Source: Bisporella sp. PMI_857 (taxonomy: Eukaryota; Ascomycota; Leotiomycetes; Helotiales; Helotiaceae). Taken from it: a stretch of DNA of 64,000 nt. Under the pieces are notes generated by a model. That model saw only the letters and a list, made by a program, of their open reading frames with translations, made no database searches and had not been told where the DNA came from. Where the stretch lies: the NCBI GenBank assembly GCA_021307315.1, contig JAJSPD010000112.1:1-64000 (forward strand). The letters are read 5' to 3'. Below are positions 59,267 to 64,000 of the stretch, one piece after another; the stretch's first letter is position 1; every line of letters begins with the position of its first letter. Position numbers and translations under genes: made by a program.

Positions 59267-61064
59267 CTAGACAGTGTATCTAAACCATGGGGCATTGTCC
59301 GCCAGCTCTATCTGTTCAAGTTCTTGATCTTCTGTGTAGCTAGTCTGTCCGGTTTGCTCAGCTATTTTATCGCGGCGCGCATTCTCGATTCGAAGGTATG
59401 TCGTCATGAAGAGGGTGAGAAAGAATGCCATGCCGACGATTCCTATGAGGAGTGAGTGGCCCTTGGTGTATCTGTTTCAAGTGTCAGCCTAACTCGTAAC
59501 TTGTTGGCCAATCCGACTCCATCACACAGCACTGCCGAACATACCTGGGGCCATCTCGTGAGATATAAACATATGAGGCAATAATTCCTCCACAGTTTCC
59601 TCCCATGACTTGCATCGCAACTAAAACTACATATCAGCAATGTTTCATGGGTTTGAGCAACATTTCTGGAAGCCCTGAAAGAATCGGGAGAAAAATAAGC
59701 CACTCACTTCCAGTGGCACGCTTAAGGCTGCCTCCGATATTATTTCCGTTCCAAGCAAGTCCAAGCGGAATCTGAGGATATATCCCGATCGCAGCAAAGA
59801 CAGTCCCGGTGTATTGAATCTTGGGTCTAGCGGTGCTAACAAGTAGCGCGAAGCCAACAATGGCCACGAGCTGGAAGCCTAACAAGAATACACCTCGCTG
59901 CCTTACCCTATCTGCGTACCAGCTTGCAACTATCGTGAAGACGCATGCTACAACATAAGGTGGAACGCTCACTATCTTAGGTCAGTGGTTGCCAAAGCAT
60001 TATGAAGCTTTATACTCACTGAGCTGAGCTTCATTTGCTGTATATCCCATATTCTTGATGATGGTCGGAAGAAACAATGCAAACGAGTATATTGGGCAGA
60101 ATCCAGCCATGCAAATCAGCATATGAATGTAAATCTTCCAGTCTTTGATGGCCTGCCACACATATTTGTATGCAAATATGTTTGAAAGCTTTCCATGGTC
60201 CACAGCAAGTCGACGCTCAACTTCGGCACGCTCTTCGGGCGAGAGGAATTTGGCTCTAAGCAGAGTTACTGAATTTGGTCAGGCATTCAGATTTTGTGCA
60301 CTTACTCAGATGGATAGTCATTGATGACCCAGTACGCCGTGAAAGACACAAGTATGCTTATAAGCCCTTCGAGAATAAAGATCCAAGCCCAGGCGGCTTT
60401 CCCGCCCACGCCATTCATCTCTGCAATTCCACGTGCAAGGATGCCGCCGAAAGCGCCAGCCAGCGTAGCGGCAGAGAAGAAGAGCGCCATCCGGAACCCG
60501 CATTCATGCCTACAATACCACGATGTGATATAGAAATTGACTCCAGGAAACAATCCGCCTTCGAAGATGCCCAGGAAAACTCTCGTCGCCATGAGCCCAG
60601 AGTAGTTCTTGACGAATCCTTGGCAGATCATCGCAAGAGACCAGAATACCATTATGAATGTGAGCCAAATGCTGGGCCGCAAGCGTTTCATCATCATGTT
60701 TGAGGGGATCTCGGCAGCAATGTAAAAAGGGAAAAGCACGGCGAGACAGTCATTGTATTGCAAGCCATGGAGATTGAGATCTCGCTCGAGGTGATCGAGC
60801 CTGGCATTGCCAATATTGGTACGGTCCAGGAAGCACAGTCTGATATCGTTCAGTAACTCTTCTTCGATGGCGAGAGGATGCTTACAGATATATCAGAGAG
60901 AGGAAAGGAATGAGATGCCAATCGATCCTCCGAATCAGTTTCTTGGTAGCGGCCTCATCAAAACCCTGAGCTTCAAGCAATTCAATGGAATTTGATACGG
61001 ACGTATCCTTCGGCTCAACCGATTGAGCTTTTTCGGACAGTAGATCCTCTTTGGTGACCTCCAT
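59267..61064 (-). CDS. Major facilitator transporter of the allantoate permease (Dal5/ACS) family, 497 aa, six exons
   Basis: Family members import organic anions such as allantoate, nicotinate, pantothenate or biotin precursors across the plasma membrane. Exons 5' to 3': 60886-61064, 60306-60839, 60020-60255, 59708-59971, 59545-59620, 59267-59471; introns of 46, 50, 48, 87 and 73 nt. The start at 61064 (MEVTKEDLLS) is the first true ATG. Family motifs: LLCFLDRTNIGNARL made across the first splice, FYIAAEIPSNMMMKRL, and GIFEGGLFPGVNFYITSWY. About 12 membrane helices are seen. In intron 4 two AG acceptors lie 6 nt apart; the one giving ATGIAMQVMGGN fits the family better, the other would add two residues. 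The substrate cannot be told from sequence. Confidence 0.9.
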
Positions 61065-62731
61065 GTGTAAGATATGAGGAAACAAGACAAGAAACACAAC
61101 GTAAGAAGAGGAAAAAAGAGAGGAATTCAGGGTGCCACAGATATCATATATCTATTTCTCTTATCAGCTCTACCAGCTGCAGGGTGAGATTTGACTGGTA
61201 GCGACTCAATACCGAATGTAGAGTCTAGTGTCACCCGACCATGCATTGTAAGCATTTTTTGGCTATCGGGTATAACGTGTACACAAGGTAGGTAGATTAA
61301 CCTATCCAGCGTCACCCCGCTCGTCCAAGGGGAAGGTGCCACAGGTTTCTTCACGTCTGCGAGTACCTATCTCACCTCAGATCTAGATGCAAACGGAGGA
61401 GCTTACTGCATATTCAGGCATGGGCATGGGGCATGGGGCATGGTATCGGCAGTCGTCTGGGGACGGAGGGGAAAGTCAATATATAAGCTTTCCGGGGATG
61501 TGAAGCAGTTCCATTGGATCATCTACATCGGGCAGGGTACCATTCGGGTCTACGGTCTGGAGATGTCGTAGCCGACATGCCCGACAAGGAGCATGCCGAT
61601 TTCAATAGTACGGAGCCAAGGGATTCTGCAGAGGGTATTCTTACGGATTGAATTTCGAGCTGAGATATGCCTAGATGGTCTATTGAGATAAGGTTCTGTA
61701 AGATGAAAATTGGCGAGGACGTTGAAAAACGCCTTCAAAACGCCTTCAACGCGCCCTCAACGCCATCCAAGCAATGCTTAGGCCGTAGCCATTCCCTTGG
61801 CAGCCTTGGCGGAAAGCAGGGTGTGGAGGTCACCAGAATGGAAGCATTTAGTATACCGAGATATGGCAATTCCAGATCTCATGAGCTGAATTTGGAACTT
61901 TCACGCTGAATAATGAAGTCGAGATATCATTATTGCAACTCGATAACTGTCAGGACAAGGCGTGGCGGGGCAATGGGCCAGCCTGATTATCAAACACTAA
62001 GTCAGCTGACTCGTATAGGATGATGGCTAGGGCGTACGACAAATGCATATAGAGCAGGTTGAAGTTCCTCTTTTCTCTCAATAATCCGGAGATCCTCGTC
62101 ATCTTCATTAACCCAGGTATCTCAGGAGGCAGCCTTGATGAGTTGGCGTGGCATACCTTTGGTAATGGCTGGCTATCCCTTCAAGCCACTTCGTCAATTT
62201 CTAGAATACCGATCATTTCGAAGAATTCTCCCCCTGATAGTGGGACCACTTTACTGCATTTGAAGGCGAAGTTCCGGCTGTATATATATGTTTTGAGTTT
62301 GCTACGATTGGAAGACATATAATGCATTAGTGGAGCGGGATTTCTGTCCAGCTCAAGCGTCAATCTTTACTCCAGATAAGTTCCGGCCCACACATCACAC
62401 GAGACAGGGACGAATTAATAGAATCTGAACGGATATTTTCCTCGCTTGGTTTTGTTCAGGTTATAAAGCCCCTTTAGTGGGAAATAAAAGGTAAGATCGA
62501 GGATAGGAACTTCATACTTATCACGGGTTCAAAACGGAGAGACGTAACTTGGAATCATTTGTTATAACTAAGCAAAGAAACAAATATTAATAACGAGAAG
62601 AAATGACCACGTATCCCGAAAGCCTCATGCTGCATTGACAGGTGTCTTATTAAGCTGTGTACAGAATTGAATACTGCTACAGAACGCCGTGGGGATGGAA
62701 CCGTGCCACCGATTTCATATATATTTCCTTT
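61065..62731. other. Intergenic region with minor repeats
   Basis: Promoter side of the transporter gene. A short catgggg-type tandem repeat lies at about 61419-61443 and a run of acgccttca-like repeats at about 61724-61768. No gene recognised. Confidence 0.5.
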
Positions 62732-64000
62732 TTAGACCCATCTCTGCGGTGTATCCGGTCTCCTGCCGTCACTGATATCACCGTTCGCATCTCTCTCTAT
62801 CGTCCCGTACCCGGTCTCTCTTTGTCCTCCTGCTTCCATTGGCGCATATAATCCAAGGATATTCTCATTCCAGTCGCGAGTTCCTATTCTTCCATACTGT
62901 CCGTCAATATCCCGCTGGTCAGGATACGAACCAGCCTGCAGGTCCACTGGGAGATAGTTTGGAAGTTGATACTGTTGTTGTTGTTCCTGTTGCGAGGGAT
63001 TCTCAGGATCTCTGTACACCCTGATCGGCTCCCCAGGCACCCTATTACCTCCCATCATTGTCTGCATTCCCATACCGCTTCCGTCATTTCCAACAAACCT
63101 TGCCATTGATCCAACGCTTCCCCTGCCACTGGCGCCTCCGTTTCCTCCATTCACATTAGCCGCAGCCGCAGCCGCAGCCGCAGCTTTCTCGCTAGCAGAC
63201 TTCTCAGCCTCTGCAGCAGCCTTAGCTGCTTGCCGTCTCGTGTGTGCGTTGTATAAGTAGGCTAGATAGCCGAGCACAGCGATGACGATGACTCCAGCAA
63301 AGGCAATGCCGACCTCCTCGGCGATTTTGCCGCCGGACGTAGGTGAGGAGGTGACTGTGGCGGGCGCGGAATTGGTTTGTGTGGGTGAGGCTTGCACAGC
63401 TTCAAGGATGGGGGGAAGAGACGGGATAGTAGCGACTTGGGCAACTGCGGAGGCGGAGGGAGTAGCGAGAGATACCAAAGCGGCAGCTGGAGTGGAAGTA
63501 AGGGGAGCTATTGAGGGGATAAGTGTGCTTGTAAGTGGTACTTGTGAAGAGGGTAAGACCGGCTGTGAGGATGCTGATACGAAGGCGGCTGGTGGTTGGA
63601 ATGAGGAGGAGGGTATTTGAGGCACCGGTTGAGTTGAGATTGTCAGTTGAGAGGATAGCGGCGATGGAGAAGAGACGCTCAAGGCGGAGCGCGTGACCGT
63701 GGAGGTAACACTGAGCGTCACGATACGTTGTGGGGCTATTGGTACCTGGAAAGTTTGTTAGACGCTTCGACTAAATCAAGCCGGGAAAATCCTACAGTTA
63801 CTGTGGTCATAGTGGTAGTGAAAAAACCGGTGGGCACCCCGGTCCCAATGGCATTCAGAGACGTAGCATTACTAGAATCCCCGCCGAATGGTATTTTGAT
63901 TTTTGCAGCCGGGTTAGTTGATATTGCGACTCGTGACGATGTCGACAAAAATAAGCTTCGCAACGATGCAGTCGCATTTGAAGAGCCTGTAGCTGTCGAG
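62732..64000 (-). CDS. Ser/Thr-rich single-pass plasma-membrane protein, 3' part
   Basis: The 5' end is beyond the window. Visible exons: 63796-64000 (open to the edge, continuing off it) and 62732-63745, joined across a 50-nt intron (gtagga...ttccag) that links TTMTTVT to VPIAPQRIVTL. The outer part is Ser/Thr/Pro-rich and low in complexity, with sequons such as NAT, and so is likely heavily O-glycosylated. One membrane helix follows (EVGIAFAGVIVIAVLGYLAY), then a basic stop-transfer (HTRRQ), a poly-Ala coiled stretch (EKAAAAAAAAANVNGG) and a Gln/Gly-rich cytoplasmic tail. The layout resembles cell-wall integrity sensors of the Wsc/Mid2 type, but no Cys-rich WSC head is in view, so this remains a guess. 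Confidence 0.7.

Overview
The window reads as nuclear chromosomal DNA of a filamentous ascomycete (Pezizomycotina; a Leotiomycete is my guess from the look of the proteins, not shown by any decisive marker). Reasons: spliceosomal introns of mostly 44-60 nt with GTANGT/GTGAGT donors and CTAAC/CTGAC branch points, typical fungal housekeeping proteins, a Zn2Cys6 regulator, a decayed HET-domain gene, a DHN-melanin enzyme and an intracellular LysM protein. No rRNA, tRNA, CRISPR array or bacterial-style operon was found.

Layout. 1-5 kb: the 3' end of a probable transcription factor, a single-exon LysM-domain protein, and a reverse-strand multi-pass membrane protein whose intron carries a perfect 41-bp tandem duplication. 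5.0-10.8 kb: an AT-rich, gene-poor stretch with a 632-bp hAT-type MITE (18-bp inverted ends, 8-bp target duplication) and a possible gene relic. 10.8-20.2 kb: a dense block with MCD4 (GPI-anchor ethanolamine-phosphate transferase, 6 exons), a monopolin/Csm1-like kinetochore protein, a divergently placed Msp1 AAA ATPase, and cystathionine beta-lyase. 20.2-33.3 kb: another gene-poor stretch interrupted only by a Zn2Cys6 transcription factor; it holds simple repeats, G-runs and a Z-DNA-prone run.

33.3-46.9 kb: a second dense block with mitoribosomal protein bS21m divergent from an RBM25/PWI splicing factor, ADA2 (SAGA) divergent from the YPK1-type AGC kinase, glucose-6-phosphate isomerase, and an ER-type single-pass membrane protein. 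47.5-48.2 kb: a HET-domain relic. 49.6-55.5 kb: a lineage-type SANT-like protein, the LSH/DDM1/Irc5 SNF2 remodeler and a small orphan gene. 56.3-64 kb: scytalone dehydratase (melanin), an orphan membrane protein, an allantoate-permease-family MFS transporter, and the 3' part of a Ser/Thr-rich single-pass membrane protein running off the window.

The genes do not form one pathway or a biosynthetic cluster; most are conserved housekeeping genes. I see no clear sign of a wholly new system. The items most worth a second look are the MITE, the intron-confined duplication, the 27-nt ADA2 microexon with a 146-codon upstream extension, the HET relic and several exon-structure ambiguities. Exon boundaries were set by eye from splice signals, frame continuity and family alignment remembered from knowledge; no transcript data or database search was available.
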